Below are positions 8,901 through 16,324 of a DNA stretch of 23,403 bases, piece after piece. The notes below the pieces were generated by a model, which was not told where the DNA came from, ran no database searches, and saw only the letters and a list, made by a program, of their open reading frames with translations. The position numbers and the translations under genes were made by a program. Each line of letters starts with the position of its first letter. Within the stretch, counting starts at the first letter, position 1. Where the stretch lies: the NCBI GenBank assembly GCA_902478455.1, contig CABSLJ010000013.1, positions 1-23,403 of the forward strand. The letters are read 5' to 3'. Source of the DNA: an uncultured Oscillospiraceae bacterium. Its GTDB lineage: Bacteria; Bacillota; Clostridia; Oscillospirales; Acutalibacteraceae.

Positions 8901-10376
8901 GCGCTGGCCGCGCTGCCCGCGAAGGCGTCTCCGCCGGAAGCTCCGGACGCCCTGACGCCGCGCGGAAGGACCAAAAAATCTTCCATGGGACGAGACGGAG
9001 AAAAAAGCGCCCTGGACCGTCTACGCGCCATATGGCGCGAGGTGCTGGGCTCCGACGAGGAGCAGATCAGCTTTTTCGAGCAGGGCGGGGATTCAATGGC
9101 GGCCATCGTCACCCTGACCAAATATTATGCGCTCGGCTTTTCGATGAGCGTCAAGGAGTTTTACGATCATCCCACGCTCGCCGAACAGGCCCGTCTGATC
9201 GACGGCACGGCCCTTCCGGCCAATCAGGGAGGCCGCAGGGATTTTCCGGCCAGGCTGCCCGCTGTCCACAGCGCGCCGCCCGCCCTAAAGAATGTGCTGG
9301 TGACGGGCGCGAGCGGCTTTTTGGGGGAGCATCTGCTCTTTGCTCTTTTGCAGCGGGAGGATACCCGCGTGATCTGCCTGAGCCGAGCGGAGAACGCGCT
9401 CGCCCATGTTCTGGAGCGCTACCGCGCCTATTTCGGCGCGGCGGCGGAGCGCAGCGCCGCCGGCAGACTGGAGGGCTACACCGCCCGCCTGGCGGAGGAG
9501 CGGCTGGGCCTGCCCGCCGGACTCTACGCCTCCCTCGCGGAGCGGGTGGACACGGTCTTCCACTGCGCGGCCGACGTGGGTCATTACGGTGAACGCGCCG
9601 CTTTTCTGCGGGCCAATCTGGAGGCGACCAAAGGAATCATCGCTTTTGCACGGGAGGCGGGGGCCCATCTGGCCCACTGCTCCACGCTGAGCGTGAGCGG
9701 CTCCCATTTGACGGACGACCCGGAGCGTGCGGTCTCCTTTGACGAGGACGATCTCTACATCGGCCAGAACATCGACAACAACGACTATGTCTATTCCAAA
9801 TTTCTCGCCGAGGCGGCGGTGGCCGAAGCGCTCGCACAGGGGCTTTCGGGCGGAATCCACCGCATCGGCCATCTGACCGGCCGGTACAGCGACGGCCTGT
9901 TCCAGCGGAACATCGGGCAAAACGCCCTCTATCTGCGGCTTAGGTCCATCGCCGCGCTGGGCGCGCTGCCCGAAAGCGCGAGAAGCATAGCGCTGGAGTT
10001 CACGCCGGTTGACTGCTGCGCCGAGCGGATGGTCGCCCTGACCGCGGCGGGCGGAACGCTGCCCGCCTTTCACCTGTGCGCTCCGCAGCAGCTGACGCTC
10101 GGCGAAATCGCGGAGGGGATGGGAATCTCCCTGCGCTGGCTGCCGGACGAGGACTTCGCCCGTCTGGCCAGGGAGAGCGCCGGGACCGGGGACGGCGGGG
10201 CGCTTGCCGGCATCATCGGGGACCTTCTTTCCCCCGTGGTGCAGCGCATCCGGGTCGACAGCCGGAAGACGGCTTCCGCGCTCCGAAACCTGGGGCTTCC
10301 CTGGCCGGAGAACGACCGGTCTTATTTGGAGCGGCTTGCCCGGCACATGCGGGCGCGCGGCTTCTTAAAGGAATAA
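2961..10376 (+). CDS. Two-module NRPS, C-A-T-C-A-T-reductase
   Basis: This 2471-aa protein starts at the ATG at 2961, preceded by GTGAGGTG; an upstream in-frame extension lacks family sequence. Domains: C1 (about 15-440, HHLISDG with His146-His147); A1 (about 475-955, TSGTTGEPKG near 621, A10 Lys949); T1 (GGNSLS, Ser1004); C2 (about 1035-1460, HHIVSDG, His1182-His1183); A2 (about 1500-1980, TSGSTGRPKG near 1647, Lys1976); T2 (GGDSMA, Ser2045); and a thioester reductase (TGASGFLG at 2115, YVYSK at 2276-2280). All catalytic motifs are intact. A leading C domain with no T domain before it is typical of lipoinitiation, fitting the acyl ligase and ACP downstream. The terminal reductase implies NAD(P)H-dependent release as an aldehyde. 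I infer an N-acyl dipeptide aldehyde. By-eye pocket codes are DVMCVCQIG (A1) and DVVQFALIY (A2); I cannot assign substrates. Confidence 0.95.
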   Translation: MSTIYGMEHAGEQARQVFPLSEQQSNIYRLEQRYPHTSIGIISGTLKITGKIDYELLERAVNFVLENDDTLRTRLTIQDGVPMQYIEKYSPKPVDFLDFSITGQEGLFQWDRFVTRTPFSLIQSDLYYFAIVKLSENRGGLFIKTHHLISDGWSSILLSNRITDCYQKLVRKQSLSPEKGPQYLKYLQASARYERSPRYESDRLFWERKMQNLPEKSALKDYSLGNIGIAGDRKTYVMPEETASLLRNYCAENNVTIFSLLLSALALYVHRLTGLDRMVFGVPILNRSTYEEKNTIGMFVSTIPMVVDVDEQMTFSEFNAYLLGEWMQILRHQRFPYNRILQIARSKNGPIERLFDITLSYQCSHFAQDEEGTRITHEGRWHYSGCQAEPICIHINERENDGRLIIDYDFLVQIFTHKEIEYVHTHVMNLLQNAIREDKSQPLYGIRLLGEEERERVLHRFNETSVPIPAGETVHGRILEQARKRGTDPAVVTSGERLSFDELAGISGRLAAALRRSGAQGVVGVLLERTARLPAAMVGVLEAGCALLLLDRSLPASRLAFLLQDAGVQTLVTDRTVLEEQKERGFSFGGAILCTEEFGEVYSPVTPPAATGRETAYVIYTSGTTGEPKGVLVSHRALLNFADGMRDYTGKLAALSMTTVSFDVFIMETLVPLTEGRTVVLAGESEQNDPDALGRLILHGGAGMLCLTPSRLRAYLSSPVFCAALGQIKAVVCGGETFPGDLLYRIRDCSRAAVYNQYGPSEATIGVTIKTLQTGDHYLIGKPMRNTEIYILDPHLNPVPIGATGEMYIGGACLADGYLGRPELTRERFIPHPFKEGERLYRTGDLARWYPRGEIGYLGRSDQQVKIRGFRVELGEIEARAKGYPGIRNAVAQVRRDQTANSYLCLYYVADAPVGAAGFKEFLSAYLPGYMVPSFFERMEEIPLTVNGKVDYKKLPEPTPVRDNAAYAAPSGLAETELAAIWSRQLGIDGLSADTNYFSVGGNSLSALEMLLDIHNTFDVNLTFTDVYNHPTIRGLSQVISNARQSFRAPILPAAVAPSYPLTPSQKRIYTLEVLGGDSLAYNMPGMYRVRGPLDVPRLERAFQTLIGRYEILRTVFVVEGAEMVQKVLEEATFSLERLPQGEPDEAFAHFVRPFDLARAPLLRAGVMRLGEEEYLLFVDQHHIVSDGRSGELFMEELSLLYAGKVLPPPRVQYKDYAVWLRKNERADWLESQRTYWLSLFEGQLPLLDFPTDRPRPAQPDHRGGRLSGALSGESYARISRFCRERGVSPYMYFLTVLSIALSRFTGQDDLIVGTPFSGRRQPEIENTLGAFINTLPLRLRVKEGFSFEEHLAWARERVLGALDNQDYPFDRLIDALHLEKNLSRNPLFDVLFVIQPFDASRLTLEGVELTLERQQPGGAKLDLFLEGTEREDRFDFTLEYATALFDEATVQSFLDCFLTLSSAASGSPETPALELPCLGPEAEGRLQGGIGYEERPFEERRLDALFTETAARLPEKTAVVFHGEEISYRRLFRAAGALAARLLEEGLAPGTPVAVVCRRSPQLLCALFAVQMAGCCYLPVDPAYPQKRKEYLLEDSRAGAVLLGEGEILPEGYAGPVIPCAWSEEEAAFSPPDGLSQEDPVYILYTSGSTGRPKGVQVTHRNVANLYSYLKDIGLTEEEIMLCSTTVCFDVFVVEGVLSLCMGMTVALADEEEQRLPWRLAALMEQSGATLLQMTPSRFQVFLENEAFAAAAGRLHRVFLAGEALENSLLRRAQRLAGVRIWNLYGPTETTIYSTGADLTGEKCSHIGRPVLNTRAYVLDESLRLAPRGAKGELCIGGAGVSLGYYGRPELTGERFLQNPYAGGTLYRTGDIVRLGSDGNLQFVGRADHQIKYRGLRIELGEIEARMLETGLVREAVVTVASVTQSALLLRAAVIPAQGYDEKALLDHLKEHLPAYMVPASILPMERFPLTPSGKVDRKALAALPAKASPPEAPDALTPRGRTKKSSMGRDGEKSALDRLRAIWREVLGSDEEQISFFEQGGDSMAAIVTLTKYYALGFSMSVKEFYDHPTLAEQARLIDGTALPANQGGRRDFPARLPAVHSAPPALKNVLVTGASGFLGEHLLFALLQREDTRVICLSRAENALAHVLERYRAYFGAAAERSAAGRLEGYTARLAEERLGLPAGLYASLAERVDTVFHCAADVGHYGERAAFLRANLEATKGIIAFAREAGAHLAHCSTLSVSGSHLTDDPERAVSFDEDDLYIGQNIDNNDYVYSKFLAEAAVAEALAQGLSGGIHRIGHLTGRYSDGLFQRNIGQNALYLRLRSIAALGALPESARSIALEFTPVDCCAERMVALTAAGGTLPAFHLCAPQQLTLGEIAEGMGISLRWLPDEDFARLARESAGTGDGGALAGIIGDLLSPVVQRIRVDSRKTASALRNLGLPWPENDRSYLERLARHMRARGFLKE

Positions 10377-10440
10377 ATACCCCGTCCGCGGCTGTGCGGG
10401 CGAATTTCCCGGTTTTGGGACAGAAGGGAGTGGGAGATCC

Positions 10441-12306
10441 ATGCACGAGCAGGTCGTCGGCGATCTTGAGGTAGCCATCATCATTGCGGCCATTCTCGGA
10501 CTGATCATCCTCATCATTTACAACCTGCGGGGCGAAAACCGGAAGCTAATCCACAACATCTACGTCGCCTTTTCCGGTCTGATCATCAGCTGGCTGGCCT
10601 GCATCCTCTGTATGCGCTTTACCCCGCCGGACAACCAGACGCTGCTGTATGTGTGGGACAGCCTCTCCAACTTCGGCGGGGCGTTCGTTCCCGTGCTGGC
10701 GCTGCTTGTGGCCATCTGCTTTGTCCACAACGGAGTGAGCATGCCGAAATGGAGCTGGCTGCTGCTGATTGTGCCGACCGTCACGGTCATCATGGTGTGG
10801 ACCAACCCGCTCCATCATCTGCATTACGAGGTCTTTTCGGTCTTTACGGACGAGGTCAAATTCGGGCCCTATATGATGGCGCAGGGGATTTACAGCTACG
10901 TCTGCCTGATCGCCTCGATGGTCATCCTGTTAAACTTCGGCCTGCGCAACCGGTCGATTTACTTTTTGCAATCGCTTACCATCTGCGTGGGCAACCTGAT
11001 TCCGGCGCTTGTGAGCATGGCGGCCACCTTCAAGTGGCTGTCCCTCTCCATCGCCGCAACGCCCATCGCCTTTCTGGCCACCGTGCTGCTGCACAGCATC
11101 GCCATCTACAAGCTCAACTTTCTCAACATCGCCCCCATCGCCATTCAGAACGTGCTGGACAACATCTCCGACGGTTATCTCATCGTCAGCGACACCGGCC
11201 GGATCGTCGATTACAACAACCCCTTTTACGCGACCGTAGGCAAGGACTGCGGCTTCCACATCGGAAAAAGCCTCGATGAAATCTCCGAATCGGAGGGAGG
11301 CAAGCTGCCCCCCGTGCAGAACCTGATGGAGACCATGCGCGAATGCGCGGAAAGCGGGAGCGTGCTGGCCTACGAGCAGAACATTGTGCACGACGGCACG
11401 CCCTACTCCTACTCGGTGGAGATCACCCCCATCCGGATGGACGACCGGCAGGTCGGCTTCGTGGCCATGTTTAAGGACGTCACCCGTCTCAAGGAAAACA
11501 TGCAGAAGCTCAGGCGCAATGAAAGCATGCTGATGGAACGCGAACAACTCGCTTCCCTGGGGCAGCTCATTGGCGGCATCGCCCACAACCTGAAAACGCC
11601 CATCATGTCCATCTCTGGCTGCGCCGCCAGCCTGGAAAATCTCATCGAGGAGTACCGTTCCTCCATCGGCGACCCGGAGGTCAACGACGACGACCACCGT
11701 GAAATCGCCGCCGAAATGCAGAATTGGGTCGACCGCATCCGCCCCTCGTGCGCCTATATGTCGGACATCATCACCGCCGTCAAGGGGCAGGCGGTGCAGC
11801 TGAACACCTCCTCGGTCATCGCTTTCACGGCGTCCGAGCTGATGAAGCGGGTCAAGCTGCTGACGCGGCACGAATTCATCAAGAACCGCTGCAACCTCAT
11901 CACCGAAATCTATATTCCCGACGAAACCAGCCTCCACGGGGACATCAACAACCTCGTTCAGGTGCTCAACAACATGGTCATCAACGCCGTCGATTCCTAC
12001 CGCGGTCAGGGCGGCACGGTCAAGGTGGTCATCCGGCGTTCGGGGGAAAACGCCGAGTTTGCGGTGATCGACAACGGCTGCGGCATTCCGGCGGAGGTGG
12101 CCTCCAAGCTGCTCAAGGAGATGGTCACCAGCAAGGGGACGCTGGGCACCGGCATCGGCCTTTATGTATCCAACGCCGTTATCCGCGGTAAATTCGGCGG
12201 AAAGATGTGGTTTGAACCCAACCCGGAGGGCGGGACCATCTTCCGCTTTTCCATCCCGCTGAACATTGAATTGGGCGAAAACGGTCTGCCCGGAAGGGAG
12301 CAATAG
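10441..12306 (+). CDS. 7TM-PAS sensor histidine kinase
   Basis: This is a 621-aa protein. About seven hydrophobic helices fill residues 10-225 with short loops, matching the N-terminal 7TM region of histidine kinases (HisKA_7TM type). A PAS domain follows (about 238-345, from NVLDNISDGYLIVSD), then the phosphoacceptor helix GGIAHNLKTPIM with His382, then the ATPase domain with the N box (NNMVINAVDSY, Asn515), G1 (DNGCGIP) and G2 (GTGIGLYV). The H box reads HNLKTP instead of the common HELRTP. The gene starts 64 nt after the NRPS stop, has GGGAG upstream, and ends 3 nt before the response regulator. The membrane-embedded sensor suggests a lipophilic or membrane-associated ligand, perhaps the acylated product itself (inference). 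Confidence 0.92.
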   Translation: MHEQVVGDLEVAIIIAAILGLIILIIYNLRGENRKLIHNIYVAFSGLIISWLACILCMRFTPPDNQTLLYVWDSLSNFGGAFVPVLALLVAICFVHNGVSMPKWSWLLLIVPTVTVIMVWTNPLHHLHYEVFSVFTDEVKFGPYMMAQGIYSYVCLIASMVILLNFGLRNRSIYFLQSLTICVGNLIPALVSMAATFKWLSLSIAATPIAFLATVLLHSIAIYKLNFLNIAPIAIQNVLDNISDGYLIVSDTGRIVDYNNPFYATVGKDCGFHIGKSLDEISESEGGKLPPVQNLMETMRECAESGSVLAYEQNIVHDGTPYSYSVEITPIRMDDRQVGFVAMFKDVTRLKENMQKLRRNESMLMEREQLASLGQLIGGIAHNLKTPIMSISGCAASLENLIEEYRSSIGDPEVNDDDHREIAAEMQNWVDRIRPSCAYMSDIITAVKGQAVQLNTSSVIAFTASELMKRVKLLTRHEFIKNRCNLITEIYIPDETSLHGDINNLVQVLNNMVINAVDSYRGQGGTVKVVIRRSGENAEFAVIDNGCGIPAEVASKLLKEMVTSKGTLGTGIGLYVSNAVIRGKFGGKMWFEPNPEGGTIFRFSIPLNIELGENGLPGREQ

Positions 12307-12309
12307 GGA

Positions 12310-13860
12310 ATGAGAAAAAGAAACACGGCTGCCAAAAGAAACGGTTTCCGGCTGCTGGTCCTCGATGACGATGAAAGCATTGTTGTGGCGACGCAGGCCT
12401 ATTTTCAGGCGTCCGGCTATACGGTGGACACCGAGACCGATCCCCTGCAGGCCATCGAACGGGTGCGCGAGGGAAATTATGACATCATGCTGCTCGACTT
12501 CCTGATGAGCCCCATCTGCGGGGACGAGGTGGTCGCCCGCATCCGCGAATTTAATAAGCTCATCTACATCGTCATGCTCACGGGGCACAAGGACCTTGCG
12601 CCGCCGCTGAAAACCATCCGGGAGCTGGACATCCAGGGCTACTACGAAAAGAGCGACAAGTTCGACCAGCTCGAGTTGCTGGTGGAATCGTGCATCAAAT
12701 CGATCATGCAGATGCGGACCATCCACAAATACCGCGACGGCCTCAATCACATTCTGGCCGCCGTCCCCCAGATTTACCGGCTCAAGCCCATCGACGGCAT
12801 TCTGGAGGACATTCTGGCGCAGATCATTTCCCTCGTCGGCAGCGAGGACGCCTTCATCATGGTGGATGAGAGCGAGTACAGCCAGCACTCCGAGGAGGAA
12901 AAGCGGGGCATCTTCAAGGGCATCGGCCGCTACGCGGGGGAGGTGGGCGTCTTCACCGGGGAGGTCGACCCGGCCCTCATGGAGCAGATGGGCATCGCCC
13001 GGACGAGCAAGAAGCCCAGCGAGACAGAGGGGCGGCTGATTGTCCCCCTTATCAATGAGAAGGAAATGGTCATCGGAGTCATGGGCGTAGAGCTTGGAGC
13101 GGAAGCGGTCGACGAAGAGACGATCAGCCTCTTCGGCATCTACGCCAAACAGGCGGCCGCCTCGGTCAGCAACGCCTTCCTGCATTCGCTGGTGCACATC
13201 AAAAATGAAGAGCTCAGCCAGACCTATGAAATGCTGCGCAAGCGGTACCTGGATACCATCGAGGCGCTGCGCCTCGTGGTCGACGCAAAGGACGAATACA
13301 CCCGCGGCCATTCCGACCGCGTTTCCTATTACGGCGTGGCTATTGCCCGGGCAATGGGACTCAATGAAAAACAGACCGAAAACATCAAGGTGGCCGGTCT
13401 TTTCCACGACGTGGGCAAGATAGGCACCACCGACGACATTCTCTTAAAGGACTCCAAGCTCAGCGAGGCGGAGTATACCCAGATCAAAAAGCACCCGGCC
13501 ATGGGGGCCAACATCCTTTCGGCCGTATCGATGTTCAAGGACATCGTCAACATCGTGCGCTGGCATCACGAGCGGTACGACGGCCAGGGCTATCCCGACG
13601 GCATCCGCGGCGAGGCAATCCCCCTTGAGGCGCGCATCATCTCTGTGGCCGACGCTTTCGACGCCATGGTGTCCGACCGGCACTACCGCTCCCACCTGAC
13701 CAAGGAGGAGGCGGTCGAACAGCTCGAACGCTACAGCGGCGAACAGTTTGATCCCCGGGTGGTTGCTGCGTTTGTCGGGGTGCTTGAGCATTACGATCAG
13801 ATGCTGGAGGACCTGAAATGGACCTTTTCCCCGCTTGTAAAAGAAGAAAGGGCGTTGTAA
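12310..13860 (+). CDS. Response regulator with GAF and HD-GYP output (c-di-GMP phosphodiesterase)
   Basis: This is a 516-aa protein. The REC domain (about 15-135) has the acidic cluster LDDDES and phosphoacceptor Asp63 (LLDFLMSP). A GAF-like region follows (about 150-295), then a coiled linker, then an HD-GYP domain (about 310-500) with HSDRVS, catalytic HD (His366-Asp367, LFHDVGKIG) and HHERYDGQGYP (His419 to Pro429). HD-GYP enzymes hydrolyse cyclic di-GMP, and the motifs needed for metal binding are intact. It lies 3 nt after the histidine kinase and almost certainly pairs with it. There is no DNA-binding domain, so it cannot regulate the operon directly through promoter binding; the output is probably second-messenger level (inference). 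Confidence 0.93.
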   Translation: MRKRNTAAKRNGFRLLVLDDDESIVVATQAYFQASGYTVDTETDPLQAIERVREGNYDIMLLDFLMSPICGDEVVARIREFNKLIYIVMLTGHKDLAPPLKTIRELDIQGYYEKSDKFDQLELLVESCIKSIMQMRTIHKYRDGLNHILAAVPQIYRLKPIDGILEDILAQIISLVGSEDAFIMVDESEYSQHSEEEKRGIFKGIGRYAGEVGVFTGEVDPALMEQMGIARTSKKPSETEGRLIVPLINEKEMVIGVMGVELGAEAVDEETISLFGIYAKQAAASVSNAFLHSLVHIKNEELSQTYEMLRKRYLDTIEALRLVVDAKDEYTRGHSDRVSYYGVAIARAMGLNEKQTENIKVAGLFHDVGKIGTTDDILLKDSKLSEAEYTQIKKHPAMGANILSAVSMFKDIVNIVRWHHERYDGQGYPDGIRGEAIPLEARIISVADAFDAMVSDRHYRSHLTKEEAVEQLERYSGEQFDPRVVAAFVGVLEHYDQMLEDLKWTFSPLVKEERAL

Positions 13861-13933
13861 GGAGACGGTATGATAATAGGTCTTTCCGTCCCCCGGCAAT
13901 TGCCCAGTCCGTCCGAAGGGAGAAATCGCTGCT

Positions 13934-15637
13934 ATGAAGAATTATCCTCTGTATCACAGCCCCTATTCCACCGATCTGCGGACCTTCTTTCAGAAGGCGG
14001 TGGAGCGCTATGCAGACAAGGACCTGTTTGTCTACCGGAGAAACGGACGGCTGGAAAGCGTCGGCTACCGCGCGTTCGCCGAAAGGGTTGCGGCGCTCGG
14101 CGCGGCGCTGGAAGCCGAAGGCCTGTTTGACGGGCGCATGGCCATCCTCGGGGAAAACTCCCCGGAATGGCTGTTGTGCTACTTCGCCATAGGCTGCGGC
14201 GGCGGGGTGGCCGTCCCGCTGGACCGGGAACAGACCGAGGAGAACCTGGCGCAGATGCTGACCGCCACCGAATGCGGCGTGCTCTTCTTTTCGGCCGATT
14301 ACGCAGACCTTGCGGCCGCGCTCAGTCACAGGCTGCCGCGGCGGCTGCGCTGCATCTGCTTTGGGGAGCAGTCGGAGCTTCCCGAGGCCGAGCTGCTGGA
14401 GGCGCTTCTCGAGAAGGGCCGCAAGGCGCTCGCGGCCGGGGACCGGCGCTATGAGGAGCGGCCGGTCGATCCCGAGGGAATGCTTGAGATCATCTTTACC
14501 TCGGGCACCACGAGCACGAGCAAGGCGGTCCAGCTCAGCCATCACAATGTGGTCAGCAACGCCTGCTATTCGGCCAATATGGTGGACATCCGTCATACCG
14601 ACCGGGTGCTCGCACCCCTCCCTTTTCACCACACCTACCAGCTGACCTGCGGCATCCTCAATATGATCAATCAGGGCTGCACCATCTTTATCAACCGCAG
14701 CGTGCGCTATCTGGTGCAGGACATCGCCGCCTTCCGGCCGACCATCGTCGTGGTGGTGCCGCTGATGCTGGAGATGATTCTGCAGAAAATTCAGGCGGGC
14801 GTGGCCGCACAGGGCAAGGAAAAGCTGTTTGGAAAGCTGCTGTCGGTCATCAGGGTCCTGCAGAGGCTGGGACTGCATCCCTCCTTGGGGATTATCCAGA
14901 AAATCAAGGACCAGCTCGGCGGAGAAATTCACACCTTTATCTGCGGCGGCGCGCCGCTCGCGCCCTCGGTGGTGGAGACCTTCGGCGCGATGAACATGCA
15001 GGTGGTGCAGGGCTACGGCATCACCGAATGCTCGCCGCTCGTGGCGGTCAACCGCAACCGGTATTATAAGACCGATTCCATCGGCCTGCCCATCCCCGGC
15101 TGCGAGGTCAAGATCGAGGACGGGGAAATCCTCGTGCGCGGGGAAGGGGTGATGGCGGGCTACTACAACAACCCGGAAGAGACGGCCGCCTCCTTCCGGG
15201 ACGGCTGGTTCTGCACCGGCGACCTCGGCCGGCAGGACGCCGACGGCTTCCTCTACATCACCGGGCGCAAAAAGAATCTCATCGTGCTCAAAAACGGGAA
15301 GAACGTCTCGCCCGAGGACCTCGAGGCCGAAATCTGCGCCTGCCCCTACGTCAAAGAATGCGTCGTCTACGGGGTGGAAAACGGCTCCAACGCCGACCTG
15401 ACCCTGAGCGCCACCATCTACCCCGACTTTGAGCAGGAGACGCTCAAGGGCCTGCCCACCCACGAGGTACACACCCTCATCAATGAGGAGATCACCGCTT
15501 TAAACAAACGACTGCCCTTTTACAAGCAGGTGCATCAGGTCAAATTCCGTGAAACCGAGTTCCCCAAGACGACGACCAAGAAGATCAAGCGTTCCAATGC
15601 ATATCAAGAAGATGGAAGCGGGAGTGGCTTAAAATGA
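13934..15637 (+). CDS. AMP-dependent acyl ligase (fatty acyl-AMP/CoA ligase family)
   Basis: This 567-aa ANL-superfamily adenylating enzyme has the P-loop TSGTTSTSKA at 189-198, YGITECSPL, DGWFCTGDLG at 423-432, GRKKNLIVLKNGKNVSPEDL, and a C-terminal lysine cluster (TTTKKIKR, 546-553) containing the likely catalytic A10 lysine. The fold matches long-chain acyl ligases rather than amino-acid A domains. It overlaps the ACP gene by 4 nt (ATGA), so the two are translationally coupled and probably act together: the ligase makes an acyl-adenylate and passes the acyl group to the ACP. CoA could also be the acceptor. The start follows GAAGGGAG at 13915-13922. Acyl chain length cannot be read from the sequence. 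Confidence 0.9.
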   Translation: MKNYPLYHSPYSTDLRTFFQKAVERYADKDLFVYRRNGRLESVGYRAFAERVAALGAALEAEGLFDGRMAILGENSPEWLLCYFAIGCGGGVAVPLDREQTEENLAQMLTATECGVLFFSADYADLAAALSHRLPRRLRCICFGEQSELPEAELLEALLEKGRKALAAGDRRYEERPVDPEGMLEIIFTSGTTSTSKAVQLSHHNVVSNACYSANMVDIRHTDRVLAPLPFHHTYQLTCGILNMINQGCTIFINRSVRYLVQDIAAFRPTIVVVVPLMLEMILQKIQAGVAAQGKEKLFGKLLSVIRVLQRLGLHPSLGIIQKIKDQLGGEIHTFICGGAPLAPSVVETFGAMNMQVVQGYGITECSPLVAVNRNRYYKTDSIGLPIPGCEVKIEDGEILVRGEGVMAGYYNNPEETAASFRDGWFCTGDLGRQDADGFLYITGRKKNLIVLKNGKNVSPEDLEAEICACPYVKECVVYGVENGSNADLTLSATIYPDFEQETLKGLPTHEVHTLINEEITALNKRLPFYKQVHQVKFRETEFPKTTTKKIKRSNAYQEDGSGSGLK

Positions 15638-15861
15638 TGGATTTGATTCGTGAGATATTAAAGGATATTGTGGGTGTGGAGGAGATCACAAGCGAGACCG
15701 AGTTTGTGGGCGATCTCAATCTCAACTCCTTTGACGTGGTCAATATGGTGTGCGCTTTTGAGGAGCGCCTTGGCATCGAGATTCCCGACCGCGACATCCG
15801 CAAATTCATCAAGGTGCAGGATGTGACCGATTATCTGGAGGCCCGCGGGGTGACGCTGTAA
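15634..15861 (+). CDS. Stand-alone acyl carrier protein
   Basis: This 75-aa ACP carries the phosphopantetheine serine in LNLNSFDVV (Ser32), then CAFEERLGIEIPDRDI. The usual DSL motif reads NSF here, which is acceptable but less common. The start codon overlaps the ligase stop; the second Met (15637) is an alternative start. Its place next to the ligase, and upstream of a starter C domain in the pathway, suggests it presents the fatty acyl group to NRPS C1 and is not a housekeeping fatty-acid synthase ACP. It needs a phosphopantetheinyl transferase, and none is encoded in this window. Confidence 0.92.
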   Translation: MMDLIREILKDIVGVEEITSETEFVGDLNLNSFDVVNMVCAFEERLGIEIPDRDIRKFIKVQDVTDYLEARGVTL

Positions 15862-15929
15862 CCCCAGGCCGCCGGAGCGGGAGACAGCCTCTATTTGGGA
15901 GATCTTTCGGATTCAGGACGATGAAAAAC

Positions 15930-16009
15930 AAGGGACGGACGCCGCTTCGGACCCGCACGGGAGGGAAGAATCCCCGCCAGTGCGGTCCGGGGCCAAGCAT
16001 CCGTCCCTT
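15930..16009 (+). repeat. Long stem-loop after the NRPS operon
   Basis: AAGGGACGGA (15930-15939) pairs with TCCGTCCCTT (16000-16009). Inside it, CGGACCCGCAC (15948-15958) pairs with GTGCGGTCCG (15980-15989) with a single bulge. The structure ends in CACTTTT, so it could terminate the operon, though the T-run is weak. A second strong GC hairpin sits near 16030-16053. The 280-nt gap 15862-16141 holds no gene that I can support. Confidence 0.6.
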
Positions 16010-16098
16010 CACTTTTGGACGGCCCTCCCGCCGCGCCGGAAGCGGCGCGCGGCATGAGAAAGCCAAACGTCCCCAAGGAGAAGCCGGCCGCTCATAAC

Positions 16099-16130
16099 CC
16101 GCATATGCCGCACATAGGCATATACCACGG
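16099..16130. repeat. Inverted repeat upstream of the recombinase operon
   Basis: GCATATGCC and GGCATATAC flank GCACATA, with CCG and CGG extending the symmetry. It ends at the ribosome binding site of the next gene. It could be an operator or a hairpin that controls recombinase expression. Confidence 0.45.
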
Positions 16131-16141
16131 AGGGATGCGGG

Positions 16142-16324
16142 ATGCAGGGTGAGCAGGATAGGACGCTTGTGCGGAGAACCGTCCCCTTTGAGGAGGGGGA
16201 AATCCTTTTGGAGGAGGGGAGCCCGCCGCTGCCCGAACGGGAGGCGGCCGAACGCCGCGGGGAGATCGAGGCGCGGCTGTTCGCCGTTTTTTCCAGGTAC
16301 CGGAGGGAGGCGGATGAAACGTGA
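16142..16324 (+). CDS. Small charged protein coupled to the recombinase (60 aa)
   Basis: A 60-residue frame starts at an ATG 5 nt after GGAGGGA (16130-16136). The protein is rich in Glu and Arg (FEEGEILLEEGSPPLPERE, then RGEIEARLFAVFSRYRREAD) and is predicted mostly helical, with no membrane segment. Its stop overlaps the recombinase GTG start in a GTGA, so the two are almost certainly co-translated. I do not recognise a family with certainty. Its position makes it a candidate recombinase partner, for example a recombination directionality factor, but that is inference from context alone. Confidence 0.65.
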   Translation: MQGEQDRTLVRRTVPFEEGEILLEEGSPPLPEREAAERRGEIEARLFAVFSRYRREADET

